NCBI GenBank assembly: GCA_947630485.1
Contig: CANRHU010000013.1
Span: forward strand, 1-56,672
Origin: an uncultured Lachnospiraceae bacterium
GTDB taxonomy: Bacteria > Bacillota > Clostridia > Lachnospirales > Lachnospiraceae
Length of the DNA stretch: 56,672 bases
Reading direction: 5' to 3'
Positions within the stretch are counted from its first letter, which is position 1; each line of letters begins with the position of its first letter. Shown piece by piece: positions 32,398-41,831 of this stretch. Position numbers and translations under genes: made by a program. The notes under the pieces are model-generated. The model was not told the origin of the DNA. It made no database searches and saw only the letters and a list, made by a program, of their open reading frames with translations.

Positions 32398-33576
32398 ATG
32401 AATGAGGAATATAGCGTTTGGGCGCGGGATGTGCTTGCGCGGGTTGCGGAAAAGATGGAAAAGGTGAGCGTCCGCTCGGCGGACAAGATTCCCTACACGA
32501 CAAAGGACGGCGTCCACGACGACTGGTCAGGGGATGATAAGATTGGCTGGTGGACCAACGGCTTCTGGGGAGGCATGATGTGGCAGATGTATGAGCTGAC
32601 CGGGCAGGAGCGGTATAAGGCGATTGCGGAGGATGTGGAGCGGAAGCTGGACCGGGTGCTGATGGACGCTCAGTCCATGGATCATGACAGCGGCTTCAAA
32701 TGGCTGCCCACGTCGGTGAACAATTACCGGATGACGGGGAATCCGGCGTCGAGGAACCGGGCGCTTCTGGCGGCCAATAACCTGGCAGGGCGCTTTAACC
32801 ATGCGGGGCAGTTCATCCGCGCGTGGAACGACTGGGGCGACAATGGGCCTGACAGGCGGGGCTGGGCGATCATTGACTGTATGATGAACCTGCCGCTTCT
32901 CTACTGGGCGAGCGAGGAGACAAAGGATCCGCGCTTTGCGCAGACGGCCATGCGTCATGCGGATACGGCGGCACGGTGTTTTGTGCGGGAGGACGGTTCT
33001 GTAAACCATATTGTGGAATTCGACGTGGACAGCGGAGAAATGGTGCGGAGCTACGGCGGACAGGGATACGGCGACGGCTCGTCCTGGACCCGGGGGCAGG
33101 CCTGGGGGCTTTATGGATTCGCACAGAGCTTCCGGCATACGGGAAAGCGGGAGTATCTGGATACGGCTATGCGGATCGCGGATTATTTTGTCGCGCATAT
33201 CCCGGAGAACGGACTGATCCCGGTGGATTTCTGCCAGCCGGAGGAGCCGGTGTGGGAGGACTCGACGGCGTCGGTTATCGCGGCCTGCGGATTGCTTGAG
33301 ATCTGGAGACTGAGCGGGGCGGCCTCGTCCGGAAAGCAGGGGGAAGGAGCGGCAGAGGGAACCGTAAACGGGGCTGAAAAAGGCGCCGGAAACTATCGGA
33401 AGGCAGCCGTGAAACTTCTTCGGACCCTGGCCGGCCAGCGTGTCAACTGGAATGACGCGGACGACAATCTTCTTGAGAAATGCACTGCCGCTTACCATGA
33501 CAGGGAACACGAATTCTCCATCATTTACGGGGATTATTACTTGATCGAAGCGTTGATGAAATTGTCGCAACTGTGA
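32398..33576 (+). CDS. Glycoside hydrolase family 88 unsaturated glucuronyl hydrolase
   Basis: GH88 enzymes remove the 4,5-unsaturated uronic acid left by polysaccharide lyases, acting by hydration of the double bond. ATG 32398 is chosen over ATG 32389 because AAAGGA ends at 32388, too close for the latter. In 392 residues the alpha/alpha-barrel motifs appear in order: GWWTNGFWGGMMWQMYELTG, MDHDSGFKWLPTSV (first catalytic Asp region), DRRGWAIIDCMMNLPLLYWA (second Asp), SSWTRGQAWGLYGFAQSFRH, and WEDSTASVIAACGLLEI. There is no signal peptide, so the substrate is an imported disaccharide. A Gly/Glu-rich insertion (about residues 308-330) lies before the last helices. No lyase or transporter genes are adjacent. 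Confidence 0.92.
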   Translation: MNEEYSVWARDVLARVAEKMEKVSVRSADKIPYTTKDGVHDDWSGDDKIGWWTNGFWGGMMWQMYELTGQERYKAIAEDVERKLDRVLMDAQSMDHDSGFKWLPTSVNNYRMTGNPASRNRALLAANNLAGRFNHAGQFIRAWNDWGDNGPDRRGWAIIDCMMNLPLLYWASEETKDPRFAQTAMRHADTAARCFVREDGSVNHIVEFDVDSGEMVRSYGGQGYGDGSSWTRGQAWGLYGFAQSFRHTGKREYLDTAMRIADYFVAHIPENGLIPVDFCQPEEPVWEDSTASVIAACGLLEIWRLSGAASSGKQGEGAAEGTVNGAEKGAGNYRKAAVKLLRTLAGQRVNWNDADDNLLEKCTAAYHDREHEFSIIYGDYYLIEALMKLSQL

Positions 33577-33615
33577 TGCGTTCGTTAATTTTTTGTGAAC
33601 AACCTTTTTATCCGG

Positions 33616-33644
33616 TTGAATAAAACTGCGGTTGGTGGTACAAT
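33616..33644 (+). promoter_or_regulatory. Promoter of secA
   Basis: TTGAAT (33616-33621) and TACAAT (33639-33644), with TGG before the -10, are 17 bases apart. It is embedded in the palindrome at 33619-33677. Confidence 0.75.
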
Positions 33645-33677
33645 GAACAAGATTGTACCCAAATACGCAGTTTTATT
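33619..33677. promoter_or_regulatory. Large interrupted palindrome over the secA promoter
   Basis: Outer arms AATAAAACTGCG (33619-33630) and CGCAGTTTTATT (33666-33677) are exact complements, as are inner arms GGTACAAT (33637-33644) and ATTGTACC (33652-33659). Six-base unpaired segments separate inner from outer arms, with a 7-base centre. The inner left arm contains the -10 box. Confidence 0.7.
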
Positions 33678-33698
33678 ACGTTAGCAGGAGAGTGACAA

Positions 33699-36275
33699 AT
33701 GAATCTCGTAGAGAAGATTTTCGGTACCCACAGTGAGCGGGAACTGAAGATGATATATCCCATCGTGGACAAGATCGTGGCTATGCGGCCGGAGATGATG
33801 GCCTTAAGCGACGAGGAGCTGAGAGGGAAGACAAAGATATTTAAGGAGCGGCTGGCGGACGGGGAGACTTTGGATCAGATTCTGCCGGAAGCGTTCGCGG
33901 CTGTGCGCGAGGCGGCCCGCAGAACTCTCAATATGGAGCATTTCCCGGTGCAGCTGATCGGCGGCATCGTTCTTCACCAGGGGCGTATCGCCGAGATGAA
34001 AACCGGTGAAGGAAAGACGCTGGTGTCCACCTGTCCGGCTTATCTGAATGCGCTGGCCGGCAAGGGCGTCCATATCGTGACGGTCAACGACTACCTGGCC
34101 AAGCGTGACGCCGAGTGGATGGGCCGCATCCATGAATTTCTGGGCTTAAGCGTGGGGGTGGTGCTCAATTCCATGACTCCGGAGGAGCGCAAAAAAGCTT
34201 ATGCCTGCGATATCACCTATGTGACGAACAATGAGCTGGGCTTCGATTATCTGCGCGACAACATGGCCCTCTATAAGGAGCAGATGGTTCTGCGTGATCT
34301 GGACTACGCGATCATCGACGAGGTGGACTCGGTGCTGATCGACGAGGCCCGGACGCCGCTTATCATTTCCGGACAGAGCGGTAAGTCCACGAAGCTTTAT
34401 GAAGTCTGCGATATCCTGGCGCGGCAGCTGCAGCGGGGCGAGGCGTCCGGCGAGTTCACGAAGATGAACGCCATCATGGGCGAGGATATCGAGGAGACCG
34501 GCGACTTCGTGGTCAATGAAAAGGACAAGGTGGTGAACCTGACCGAGGAAGGCGTGAAGAAGGTGGAGGAGTTCTTCCACATTGAAAATCTGGCCGACCC
34601 GGAGAACCTGGAGATCCAGCACAATATTATCCTGGCCCTGCGTGCCAACAATCTGATGCACCGTGACAAGGACTATGTGGTCAAGGACGACGAGGTCCTG
34701 ATTGTCGATGAGTTTACGGGCCGTATCATGCCGGGCCGCCGTTATTCTGACGGCCTCCATCAGGCCATCGAGGCCAAGGAGCATGTCAATGTGCGCCGCG
34801 AGAGCAAGACCCTGGCGACGATCACATTCCAGAACTTCTTCAATAAGTTCCGCAAGAAGGCCGGTATGACCGGTACGGCACTGACGGAGGAGAAGGAGTT
34901 CCGCAATACCTACAGCATGGACGCCATCGAGATTCCGACGAATAAGCCGGTAATCCGCGAGGATCATAACGATGCTGTTTATAAGACGAAGAAAGAGAAA
35001 TTCAAAGCCGTTGTGGACGAGGTGGAGGAGGCCCACTCCAAGGGACAGCCCGTTCTGGTGGGCACCATCACCATCGAGACGTCCGAGATGCTGAGCAAGA
35101 TGCTGAACCGCAGGGGGATTCCGCACAAGGTGTTAAACGCCAAGTTCCATGAGCTGGAGGCGGAAATCGTGGCGGACGCCGGACTTCACGGCGCGGTCAC
35201 CATCGCCACCAATATGGCCGGCCGTGGTACGGATATCAAGCTGGATGAGGAATCCAGGGCGGCGGGCGGTCTGCGGGTCATCGGTACAGAGCGCCATGAG
35301 GCGCGGCGTATCGACAATCAGCTGCGCGGCCGTTCCGGACGTCAGGGAGACCCGGGCGAGTCCAGGTTCTACATTTCCCTGGAGGATGATCTGATGCGTC
35401 TGTTCGGCTCCGAACGGCTGATGGATATGTTCAACGCCCTGGGCGTGCCGGAGGGCGAGCAGATCGAGCATAAGATGCTGTCCAGCGCGATTGAGAAGGC
35501 ACAGAAGAAGATTGAGAATAATAACTACGGTATCCGCGAGAACCTGTTGAAGTACGATGAAGTCATGAACGAGCAGCGCGAAGTGATCTACGCGGAGCGC
35601 CGCCGGGTGCTTGACGGCGATAATATGCGCGATGTGATCCTTAAGATGGTGACGGACATCGTGGAACATGCGGTGGATATGGCGGTTTCGGACGACACGG
35701 CGCCGGAGAACTGGGACCTGAACGAGCTGAATTCGCTGCTTCTGCCGATCATTCCGCTGCCGCCTGTAGTGCTGAGTGATACGCAGAAGGAGCGGATGAA
35801 GAAGAAGGAGCTGGTTCATCAGTTAAAGGAAGCGGCCATCAAGCTGTACGAGGCGAAGGAGGCCGAGTTTCCGGACGCGGAGCAGATCCGTGAGATTGAG
35901 CGCGTGATCCTTCTGAAGGTTATCGATAATAAATGGATGTCCCATATCGACGATATGGATCAGCTGCGGCAGGGCATCGGGCTGCAGGCCTACGGGCAGA
36001 AGGATCCGCTTGTCGAGTACAAGATGAGCGCTTATGAGATGTTCGACGGCATGACGGCGGCGGTGAAGGAGGATACGGTCCGAATCCTGTTCCATATTCG
36101 CGTTGAGCAGAAGGTGGAGAGAGAGCCGGCCGCGAAGGTGACGGGCACCAACCGTGACGATTCCGTGGCGAGGGCGCCGGTGCGCAAGGAAGTGAAGAAG
36201 ATCTATCCGAACGATCCTTGTCCGTGCGGGAGCGGGAAGAAGTTTAAGCAGTGTCATGGGCGGAAGCCGGTCTGA
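33699..36275 (+). CDS. secA: Preprotein translocase ATPase SecA
   Basis: SecA drives export of unfolded preproteins through SecYEG using ATP. The 858-residue protein has the full domain set: [20 protein letters not shown] (Walker A), [38 protein letters not shown] (Walker B), the preprotein-binding domain, [52 protein letters not shown], and the helical scaffold. It ends with the zinc-binding SEC-C motif [14 protein letters not shown]. Length is normal. A strong promoter embedded in a long palindrome lies upstream. prfB follows after 92 bases, the common clostridial gene order. Confidence 0.97.
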   Translation: MNLVEKIFGTHSERELKMIYPIVDKIVAMRPEMMALSDEELRGKTKIFKERLADGETLDQILPEAFAAVREAARRTLNMEHFPVQLIGGIVLHQGRIAEMKTGEGKTLVSTCPAYLNALAGKGVHIVTVNDYLAKRDAEWMGRIHEFLGLSVGVVLNSMTPEERKKAYACDITYVTNNELGFDYLRDNMALYKEQMVLRDLDYAIIDEVDSVLIDEARTPLIISGQSGKSTKLYEVCDILARQLQRGEASGEFTKMNAIMGEDIEETGDFVVNEKDKVVNLTEEGVKKVEEFFHIENLADPENLEIQHNIILALRANNLMHRDKDYVVKDDEVLIVDEFTGRIMPGRRYSDGLHQAIEAKEHVNVRRESKTLATITFQNFFNKFRKKAGMTGTALTEEKEFRNTYSMDAIEIPTNKPVIREDHNDAVYKTKKEKFKAVVDEVEEAHSKGQPVLVGTITIETSEMLSKMLNRRGIPHKVLNAKFHELEAEIVADAGLHGAVTIATNMAGRGTDIKLDEESRAAGGLRVIGTERHEARRIDNQLRGRSGRQGDPGESRFYISLEDDLMRLFGSERLMDMFNALGVPEGEQIEHKMLSSAIEKAQKKIENNNYGIRENLLKYDEVMNEQREVIYAERRRVLDGDNMRDVILKMVTDIVEHAVDMAVSDDTAPENWDLNELNSLLLPIIPLPPVVLSDTQKERMKKKELVHQLKEAAIKLYEAKEAEFPDAEQIREIERVILLKVIDNKWMSHIDDMDQLRQGIGLQAYGQKDPLVEYKMSAYEMFDGMTAAVKEDTVRILFHIRVEQKVEREPAAKVTGTNRDDSVARAPVRKEVKKIYPNDPCPCGSGKKFKQCHGRKPV

Positions 36276-36367
36276 AAATGAAACTGCGGGAAATCCCATG
36301 GAAAGCTGACATGGATGAGGCGTAGGTAACTATGAGGTTTGGCACAGCATAGAAAGAAGGTGACACA

Positions 36368-37490
36368 ATGGTTGAGCTTGATCAGTTCAAGTATACTTTA
36401 TCGACGTTTCAGAAACCATTAGTGGAAGTGAGGGATTCACTTTGACCTGGATAATAAGGTCAGGCGAATCGCGGAATTAGACCGTTCGATGGAGGAGCCG
36501 GGCTTCTGGGACGATCCGGAGCGGTCCACGAAGCTGATGAAGGAAGTCAAGAATCTGAAGGATACGGTGGAGGGCTTCCATAAGCTGGAACAGCAGTATG
36601 AAGATATTGAAGTCCTGATTGAGATGGGAAATGAGGAGAATGATCCGGAGGTGATCCCGGAGGTTCAGCAGATGCTTGCGGAGTTTTCGGCGGAGCTGGA
36701 GGACCTGCGGATCAGCACCCTGCTTTCGGGACAATACGACAATTACAATGCGATCCTGCGGCTGAACGCCGGCGCGGGCGGCACCGAGTCCTGCGACTGG
36801 TGCAGTATGCTGTATCGGATGTACTGCCGATGGGCGGATAAGAAGGGCTTTACGACAGAGGTTCTGGACTATCTGGACGGCGAGGAGGCCGGAATAAAGT
36901 CCGTGACGATTCAGATCAACGGAGTGAACGCCTACGGCTATCTGAAATCGGAGCACGGCGTGCACAGGCTGGTGCGCATTTCTCCGTTCAACGCGGCGGG
37001 CAAACGGCAGACTTCCTTTGTATCCTGCGACGTGATGCCGGATATTGAGGAGGATCTGGATGTGGATATCAATCCGGACGACCTGCGGATTGACACCTAT
37101 CGGTCCAGCGGCGCGGGCGGTCAGCATATCAATAAGACCTCTTCCGCGGTGCGCATTACCCATATCCCCACGGGCGTGGTGGTGCAGTGTCAGAACGAGC
37201 GGTCCCAGTTCCAGAACAAGGACAAGGCCATGCAGATGCTGAAAGCCAAGCTGTTTATCTTAAAACAGCAGGAGAACGCGGCAAACCTCTCCGATATCCG
37301 CGGCGATGTGGCGGATATCGCATGGGGCAGTCAGATCCGTTCTTACGTGCTGCAGCCTTATACGATGGTGAAGGATCACCGGACAAACGAGGAGAGCGGC
37401 AATGTGAGCGCGGTCCTGGACGGCGGCCTCGATCCGTTTATCAGCGCCTATCTGCGCTGGAGCAGGCTGGGCGGGGGAGAGAAGAAATAA
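36368..37490 (+). CDS. prfB: Peptide chain release factor 2, expressed by programmed +1 frameshift
   Basis: RF2 releases finished proteins at UGA and UAA. The gene starts at ATG 36368 (MVELDQFKYTLSTFQKPLVE), runs 25 codons to an in-frame TGA at 36443-36445, and continues in the +1 frame from GAC 36444 (DLDNKVRRIAELDRSMEEPG). The slippery site CTT-TGA-C is the classical one, so RF2 shortage lets the ribosome slip: autoregulation. The total is about 373 residues. Landmarks are the anticodon-like VRISPFNAAGKRQTSF (S-P-F selects UGA) and the catalytic SSGAGGQHINKTSSAVRITH (G-G-Q). The start has GAAGGTG upstream. A conceptual translation beginning later at 36489 would miss 40 residues. Confidence 0.95.
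36426..36446 (+). promoter_or_regulatory. prfB recoding site
   Basis: CTT-TGA-C lies at 36440-36446. Upstream is a short Shine-Dalgarno-like AGGG (36431-36434), weaker and 2 bases further away than the usual AGGGGG. AAGTGA (36426-36431) and TCACTT (36437-36442) are complementary and could form a small hairpin that includes the slippery codon. Confidence 0.8.
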
Positions 37491-37501
37491 AGCGGTATCC
37501 T

Positions 37502-37557
37502 GCGGCGACGGGAGAACGGCGATAGAAATATCGCGCGGAGAACCTGCCGCCGCTCTT
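37502..37557 (+). terminator. Possible terminator after prfB
   Basis: GCGGCG (37502-37507) can pair with CGCCGC (37548-37553), followed by TCTTTT. Inside is a neat GCGATA/TATCGC hairpin with a GAAA loop (37519-37534). The overall fold is irregular, so the call is tentative. Confidence 0.4.
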
Positions 37558-37646
37558 TTGCATCTGTAGGGGCTCGTTGTAAAATAGGCGAGCAATCAAA
37601 ATAGGTGAGCAATCAGCGGCTTTGCAGACAGGAGACGAGACAAAAC

Positions 37647-38660
37647 ATGATTTATACGGTGACGCTGAATCCCGCCATAGACAAGACGGCAGAGATTCCC
37701 TCTTTCGCTGTGGACGCGGTAAACCGGATTGTTCGTGTTCGGAAGGATCCGGGCGGAAAGGGAATTAACGTTTCGAAGGTAATCGAAAGTCTGGGCGGCG
37801 ACAGTGTGGCGTACGCGGTGCTTGGCGGGGATACGGGAAAGGAGCTGGAGAAGATGCTGTCCGGGCATCGGTTCCAGCTTGAAAGCATCCGGACGGAGTA
37901 TGAGACCAGGACGAATATAAAGATCGTCGATCCGACTCTGCACACCAACACGGACATCAATGAGCCGGGAACGGCGTTCGGAAGCGGAACCCTGGAAGAA
38001 TTGAAGCAGAGCCTGAGAAAGCGGCTTACAGAAGGTGATATCCTGGTTCTTTCGGGAAGTGTACCTGCCGGAACGGACAAAGGGATCTACGGGGAGCTGA
38101 CCGTGATGGGAAAAGAATGCGGCGCGAAGGTCTTTTTGGACGCGGACGGCGAGCTGTTTGCCAGGGGAGTGGACGCGGTTCCGTTTTTGGTAAAACCCAA
38201 TCGGTTTGAGCTAGAGCAGTATTTCGGCCGGCAGCTTAGGACGCGGGAGGAGCTTTGCGGGGCCGGAAGAGAGCTGCTTGAGAAGGGGATTCGTGTGGTG
38301 CTGATCTCGCTGGGTGCAGACGGAGCCGTCTTATGCCGGGACGATGGGAATGCCCGGGGGCAGGAAGCTGCATGCCGGAAGGCCGCGAGCCAGGAAACCG
38401 CGGTCTCTTTATGCCGCGGTGTATCGTATCTATGGGCGGAGGGCTTATCCGTACCGGTCGCCAGTACCGTGGGCGCCGGCGATTCCATGACGGCCGCCTT
38501 TGCCTACGGAGTTGACCGGAAAATGGATTGCGAGGACGCGTTCCGTCTGTCCGTTTCGGCCGGATCGGCGGCCGTAACCTGCTCCGGCTCTCAGGCGCCG
38601 GACGTGGAATTGATATGGAAGTTATATGAGCAGGTGAAGCTGCGCAGAAGCGGCGTCTGA
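37647..38660 (+). CDS. 1-phosphofructokinase family hexose kinase (PfkB fold)
   Basis: ATG 37647 (MIYTVTLNPAIDKTAEIPSF) has GGAGACGAG 8 bases upstream. The 337-residue product is a PfkB-fold kinase of the FruK/LacC branch: NPAIDKT at the N-terminus, PGGKGINVSKVIESLGG (substrate glycine-rich motif), VLSGSVPAGTDKGIYGEL, KPNRFELEQYFGRQL, and the catalytic VGAGDSMTAAFAYGV (Asp base, anion hole). It would phosphorylate fructose-1-phosphate or tagatose-6-phosphate with ATP. An insertion of about 30 residues (RDDGNARGQEAACRKAASQE) lies before the catalytic motif, in the lid side. No fru PTS or regulator lies next to it, so the substrate is not fixed. Confidence 0.85.
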   Translation: MIYTVTLNPAIDKTAEIPSFAVDAVNRIVRVRKDPGGKGINVSKVIESLGGDSVAYAVLGGDTGKELEKMLSGHRFQLESIRTEYETRTNIKIVDPTLHTNTDINEPGTAFGSGTLEELKQSLRKRLTEGDILVLSGSVPAGTDKGIYGELTVMGKECGAKVFLDADGELFARGVDAVPFLVKPNRFELEQYFGRQLRTREELCGAGRELLEKGIRVVLISLGADGAVLCRDDGNARGQEAACRKAASQETAVSLCRGVSYLWAEGLSVPVASTVGAGDSMTAAFAYGVDRKMDCEDAFRLSVSAGSAAVTCSGSQAPDVELIWKLYEQVKLRRSGV

Positions 38661-38718
38661 ATAGAAACGGATCCGAAACGGCGGAAAAGCCGGAGGATCA
38701 GAAAGGCGGTTTATCATT

Positions 38719-41208
38719 ATGGGAAAATGGCAGAGACATTTGTATCAGCCGGTACTCCCTCTGGGAGAGGACGGCAGGCGGGTGACCGGAAGCGAGGCGC
38801 ATATCGCGCTTTCCCGGAAGGCGGCAGGGGAAGGAATGGTGCTGCTGAAAAATGAGAAGGGGCTCCTTCCGCTTGCGGCGGGCGCAAAGGTAGCGCTGTT
38901 CGGCAAGGGAACGATCGATTATGTGAAAGGCGGCGGCGGAAGCGGCGACGTAACGGTGGCTTACGTGCGCAATCTGTACGAAGGCATGAAGCAGATGGAA
39001 GATCAGGGAAAGGTGGAACTGTTCCATGAACTTCCGTTGTTCTATGAAAAGGAGGTTGCCGCCCAGTACGCGGCGGGGGCGCTTCCGGGCATGACGAAGG
39101 AGCCGGCTTTGCCGGAGAAACTGCTTGAGCGGGCCGGTGAGGCAGCGGATATCGCGGTGGTAACCTTCTGCAGGTTCTCGGGTGAGGGCTGGGATAGAGT
39201 CAGCGCCGATGGGGCCACGCTGAGACAGAAGGCGGAGGAGAACCCGGTTCTGCGTATGGGAAAGGATATCTTTGAGCGCGGTGATTTCTATCTGACAAAG
39301 GCGGAGGAGGCGCTGCTTGCGGCGGTCTGCAGCCGGTTTCATCAGGTGGTCGTGGTGATGAACGTGGGCGGCATGGTGGACAGCAGCTGGTTTAAGGACA
39401 ACGCCCAGATCGACGCGGTGCTGATGGCCTGGCAGGGAGGCATGGAAGGCGGTCTGGCCGCTGCGGAGGTACTCTGCGGGGATGTAAATCCGTCCGGCAG
39501 ACTGGCGGATACCTTTGCGGCTTCTCTGGAGGATTATCCTTCGACAGCAGGGTTCCATGAATCGGATGATTATGTGGATTATACCGAGGATATTTACGTG
39601 GGATACCGTTACTTCGGGACGCTTCCTGGGGCGGCAGGGAAGGTCAATTATCCGTTCGGATTCGGACTTTCGTATACGGACTTTGATATAAGCGCTGAGA
39701 ACGGTTCGCAGCAGGGAGACGAGATTGTCTTTGACGTGCGGGTGAAGAATACAGGCTGCCGCGCAGGAAAGGAAGTCGTGCAGGTCTATTTCGGCGCGCC
39801 CCAGGGAAAGCTTGGGAAACCGGCTAGAGTACTTATCGCGTTTCAAAAGACGAAGCTGCTGGAACCGGGCGAGGAAGTGAGCCTTCGGCTGTCATTTCCG
39901 GCCGCGTCCATGGCCTCCTACGACGATACGGGGAAGGTCTGCGCGAGCGCGTACATACTGGAAGCGGGAGAATATACTTTCTATATCGGCGGAAATGTAC
40001 GCGATGCGGTGAAAGCAGATTTCGTATACCGGCAGGAGCAGGATAAGGTGACGGAGCAGCTGACGTCCCAGGCGGCGCCCCACAAGCTTTCCAGACGGCT
40101 TCTGGCCGGCGGAGACTATGAGAAACTGCCGGTGGACGAGGCGGAAGCAGGTGCGGGGCCTGTCCGTGGGGAGAAGACGGATGCGGCAGGACATTTGCGC
40201 TGTGTGAACGCGGAGTCAGAGAAAGCGGCAGCGGCGCTTCCGCCGCAGAACAGGGCGGAGCTGGAAGGCGTGCAGCCCGCCGTGAGAGGAACCGAGAGAA
40301 TACGCCGGGATCGGATTGGGGACAGGCCCCACCTTCAGGCTGTGGCGGAAGGCCGCATGACGCTAGATGATTTTATGGAAAAACTGAGCGACGAGGATCG
40401 GATCCATCTGCTGGGCGGCCAGCCCAATACCGGCGTGGCTAATACCTTCGGCATGGGCAACCTTCCGGAGTACGGCGTTCCGAACGTGATGACGGCAGAC
40501 GGACCGGCAGGTCTCCGCATCCGGAGACCGTGCGGGATCTTTACGACCGCGTTTCCCTGCGCGACTCTGCTTGCGTGTACCTGGGATCCGGCTCTGGCGG
40601 AGCAGGTGGGAGCCGCGGCGGCGGACGAGCTGAAGGAGAATAATCTTGGCCTTTGGCTGGCGCCGGCAGTCAATATCCATCGCAGTCCCTTATGCGGCCG
40701 GAATTTCGAATACTATTCTGAGGATCCGCTGCTGGCCGGCAAAATTGCAGCCGCAATGGTGCGGGGCATCCAGTCGAAAAAGATCGGCGCCTGTGCGAAG
40801 CATTTTGCCTGCAATAATAAAGAGACGAACCGCAAAGCCAGCGATTCCCGCGTGTCGGAGCGGGCGCTGCGGGAGATCTATCTGAAAGCGTTTGAGATCA
40901 TTGTGAAGGAATCGCAGCCGTACATGATTATGACCTCCTATAACCTGATCAACGGCGTGCAGGCCTCCGAGAATAAGGATCTTCTGACCGGTGTTCTGCG
41001 GGGCGAGTGGGGCTATGACGGGCTGGTGACGACGGACTGGTGGACTTACGGCGAGCATTACCGGGAGATCAAGGCCGGCAACGATGTGAAAATGGGAACC
41101 GGCTATCCGGAGAGGGTAAAGGAGGCTCTTGAGAAAGGATTAATCAGCCGGGAGGAGATCACCGCCTGCGCGAAGCGAGTCCTTGAAATGATACTCAAGA
41201 TGGAATAA
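38719..41208 (+). CDS. Glycoside hydrolase family 3 enzyme with permuted domain order
   Basis: The 829-residue protein has GH3 parts in reversed order. Residues about 27-310 are the usual C-terminal alpha/beta-sandwich (GEGMVLLKNEKGLLPLAAGA, LYEGMKQ, GGMEGGLAAAEVLCGDVNPS GRLADT). A fibronectin III-like domain follows at about 340-420 (GKEVVQVYFGAPQGKLGKPA), then a variable linker. The catalytic TIM barrel comes last, from about 550 (MTADGPAGLRIRRP, APAVNIHRSPLCGRNFEYYS, KHFACNNKETNR, YDGLVTTDWW with nucleophile D773). Beta-glucosidases of Butyrivibrio and Ruminococcus with this order are known. No signal peptide: it hydrolyses imported oligosaccharides. Whether it is a glucosidase, xylosidase or N-acetylglucosaminidase is open; the E/D acid-base region is in the N-terminal part. 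Confidence 0.92.
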   Translation: MGKWQRHLYQPVLPLGEDGRRVTGSEAHIALSRKAAGEGMVLLKNEKGLLPLAAGAKVALFGKGTIDYVKGGGGSGDVTVAYVRNLYEGMKQMEDQGKVELFHELPLFYEKEVAAQYAAGALPGMTKEPALPEKLLERAGEAADIAVVTFCRFSGEGWDRVSADGATLRQKAEENPVLRMGKDIFERGDFYLTKAEEALLAAVCSRFHQVVVVMNVGGMVDSSWFKDNAQIDAVLMAWQGGMEGGLAAAEVLCGDVNPSGRLADTFAASLEDYPSTAGFHESDDYVDYTEDIYVGYRYFGTLPGAAGKVNYPFGFGLSYTDFDISAENGSQQGDEIVFDVRVKNTGCRAGKEVVQVYFGAPQGKLGKPARVLIAFQKTKLLEPGEEVSLRLSFPAASMASYDDTGKVCASAYILEAGEYTFYIGGNVRDAVKADFVYRQEQDKVTEQLTSQAAPHKLSRRLLAGGDYEKLPVDEAEAGAGPVRGEKTDAAGHLRCVNAESEKAAAALPPQNRAELEGVQPAVRGTERIRRDRIGDRPHLQAVAEGRMTLDDFMEKLSDEDRIHLLGGQPNTGVANTFGMGNLPEYGVPNVMTADGPAGLRIRRPCGIFTTAFPCATLLACTWDPALAEQVGAAAADELKENNLGLWLAPAVNIHRSPLCGRNFEYYSEDPLLAGKIAAAMVRGIQSKKIGACAKHFACNNKETNRKASDSRVSERALREIYLKAFEIIVKESQPYMIMTSYNLINGVQASENKDLLTGVLRGEWGYDGLVTTDWWTYGEHYREIKAGNDVKMGTGYPERVKEALEKGLISREEITACAKRVLEMILKME

Positions 41209-41219
41209 TAAAAAAACAG

Positions 41220-41248
41220 TTGCATATCCCAGGCAAATATGATACTAT
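41220..41248 (+). promoter_or_regulatory. Promoter of the pheB-hom operon
   Basis: TTGCAT (41220-41225) and TACTAT (41243-41248) are 17 bases apart, with the expected start near 41255, 45 bases before the pheB ATG. Confidence 0.55.
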
Positions 41249-41298
41249 CTTTCCCATGGACACAGATGTGCTTGCCAGACGAACAGAGGGAGGCCTGC

Positions 41299-41742
41299 AT
41301 GGGAGAGAGCAACAGGTACTATGTGGTGACGAAGAAGGCGGTGCCGGAGGTGCTTCTTAGGGTAGTGGAGGCCAAGAGGCTTCTGGAATCCCAGAAGGTG
41401 CTGACGGTTCAGGAGGCCACGGATGCCGTGGGTATCAGCCGCAGTTCATTCTATAAGTACAAAGACGACATTTTGCCGTTTTATGATAATGCGAAAGGAA
41501 AGACAGTGACCTTTGTGACCATCATGGATGACGAGCGGGGGTTGCTGTCTGATCTTTTGCGCATCGTGGCGGTCTATAAGGCGAATATCCTGACGATTCA
41601 TCAGAGCATTCCGGTGAACGGCGTAGCGACGCTGACCCTGAGCGTGGAGGTGCGCTCTGACACCGGCGATATTTCCGCTATGGTGGAGGAGATGGAGGCC
41701 ATGAATGGCATTCACTCGGTGAAGATTATCGCCAGAGAGTGA
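41299..41742 (+). CDS. pheB: ACT-domain protein of the UPF0735 / PheB family
   Basis: ATG 41299 (MGESNRYYVVTKKAVPEVLL) has GAGGGAGG 5 bases upstream. The 147-residue product has an N-terminal helical region with a helix-turn-helix look (VQEATDAVGISRSSFYKYKD DILPF) and a C-terminal ACT domain (KTVTFVTIMDDERGLLSDLL, HQSIPVNGVATLTLSVEV). ACT domains bind amino acids. In many Gram-positive bacteria this family lies before homoserine dehydrogenase or phenylalanine genes, and the gene here precedes hom by 89 bases. It is likely a sensor or regulator of threonine/methionine synthesis; the ligand is not known. Confidence 0.9.
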   Translation: MGESNRYYVVTKKAVPEVLLRVVEAKRLLESQKVLTVQEATDAVGISRSSFYKYKDDILPFYDNAKGKTVTFVTIMDDERGLLSDLLRIVAVYKANILTIHQSIPVNGVATLTLSVEVRSDTGDISAMVEEMEAMNGIHSVKIIARE

Positions 41743-41831
41743 AGCGGGAAGCGACATGGCAGGGGAGCGGCGCGCGCGGAAGCGTGCCGCGGAAAGACAG
41801 AGAAAATATACAGCCAGGGAGTGAATGAAAT

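Noticed and set aside
36443-36445. Treating the early TGA in prfB as a disabling mutation.
   Set aside because: CTT-TGA-C at this position is the conserved recoding site of RF2 genes, and the +1 frame continues the family sequence without a gap.
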